From positions 1 to 5,957 of the forward strand of contig CAMLSI010000340.1 in assembly GCA_946482585.1 (NCBI GenBank): 5,957 nt of DNA. Direction: 5' to 3'. The notes under the pieces are model-generated. The model was given only the letters and a program-made list of their open reading frames with translations. It ran no database searches and had not been told where the DNA came from. Position 1 is the stretch's first letter, and every line of letters begins with the position of its first letter. The position numbers and the translations under genes were made by a program. Source of the stretch: an uncultured Lysobacteraceae bacterium. GTDB taxonomy: Bacteria > Pseudomonadota > Gammaproteobacteria > Xanthomonadales > Rhodanobacteraceae. Shown here in pieces: positions 5,884-5,957 of the stretch.

Positions 5884-5957
5884 TCAGAGGAAAGCGCCCT
5901 TGATCGCCTGCAGCAGCGGATCGCGCTGGCCTGCCGGGCGTTCCGGGATGTGGCCCT
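5884..5957 (-). CDS. C-terminal end of an unidentified protein (5' part outside window)
   Basis: On the minus strand an open frame enters from the window edge and ends in TGA (5884-5886). It encodes GHIPERPAGQRDPLLQAIKG followed by AFL. Nearly all codons end in G or C, as in the neighbouring genes, and a strong hairpin follows the stop, so I take it as a real gene end. Twenty-three residues are too few to name the family. Confidence 0.6.
   Translation of the reverse strand, partial: GHIPERPAGQRDPLLQAIKGAFL

Overview
The base composition (very GC-rich, with strong G/C preference at third codon positions) and the gene families suggest a gammaproteobacterial chromosome, most likely Xanthomonadales or a close relative (Lysobacter/Dokdonella-like). 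This placement is an inference from protein style only. I see no mobile element, CRISPR array, tRNA or rRNA.

Plus-strand block, 1-3759. The window opens inside the 3' part of an ECF-type sigma factor gene. Its stop overlaps the start of a large membrane-anchored Hanks-type serine/threonine kinase with a C-terminal TPR-like region (ATGA overlap at 300-303). This pair is a recognisable signalling unit: a sigma factor probably controlled by its partner kinase rather than by an anti-sigma factor. After a 64-base gap comes a small gene for an exported protein of unknown function with four cysteines.

Convergence point, about 3760-3830. A long perfect hairpin lies between the plus-strand block and the following minus-strand genes and probably ends transcription from both sides.

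Minus-strand block, 5957 down to 3828. In transcription order it holds: the last codons of an unidentified gene; a GC-rich terminator-like hairpin; an exported 177-residue helical protein; a damaged class I SAM-dependent methyltransferase (two compensating frameshifts around motif I and a lost C-terminal part); a hairpin sitting directly in front of a ribosome binding site; and an exported 260-residue protein of unknown function, also with four cysteines.

How the parts relate: the sigma factor and kinase form one operon, which may extend to the exported protein. The minus-strand genes look like independent small transcription units with no obvious shared pathway. The most notable items are the methyltransferase remnant, the 5' hairpin of the 260-residue exported protein, the non-standard recognition helix of the sigma factor, and the two unrecognised exported proteins facing each other next to the kinase.
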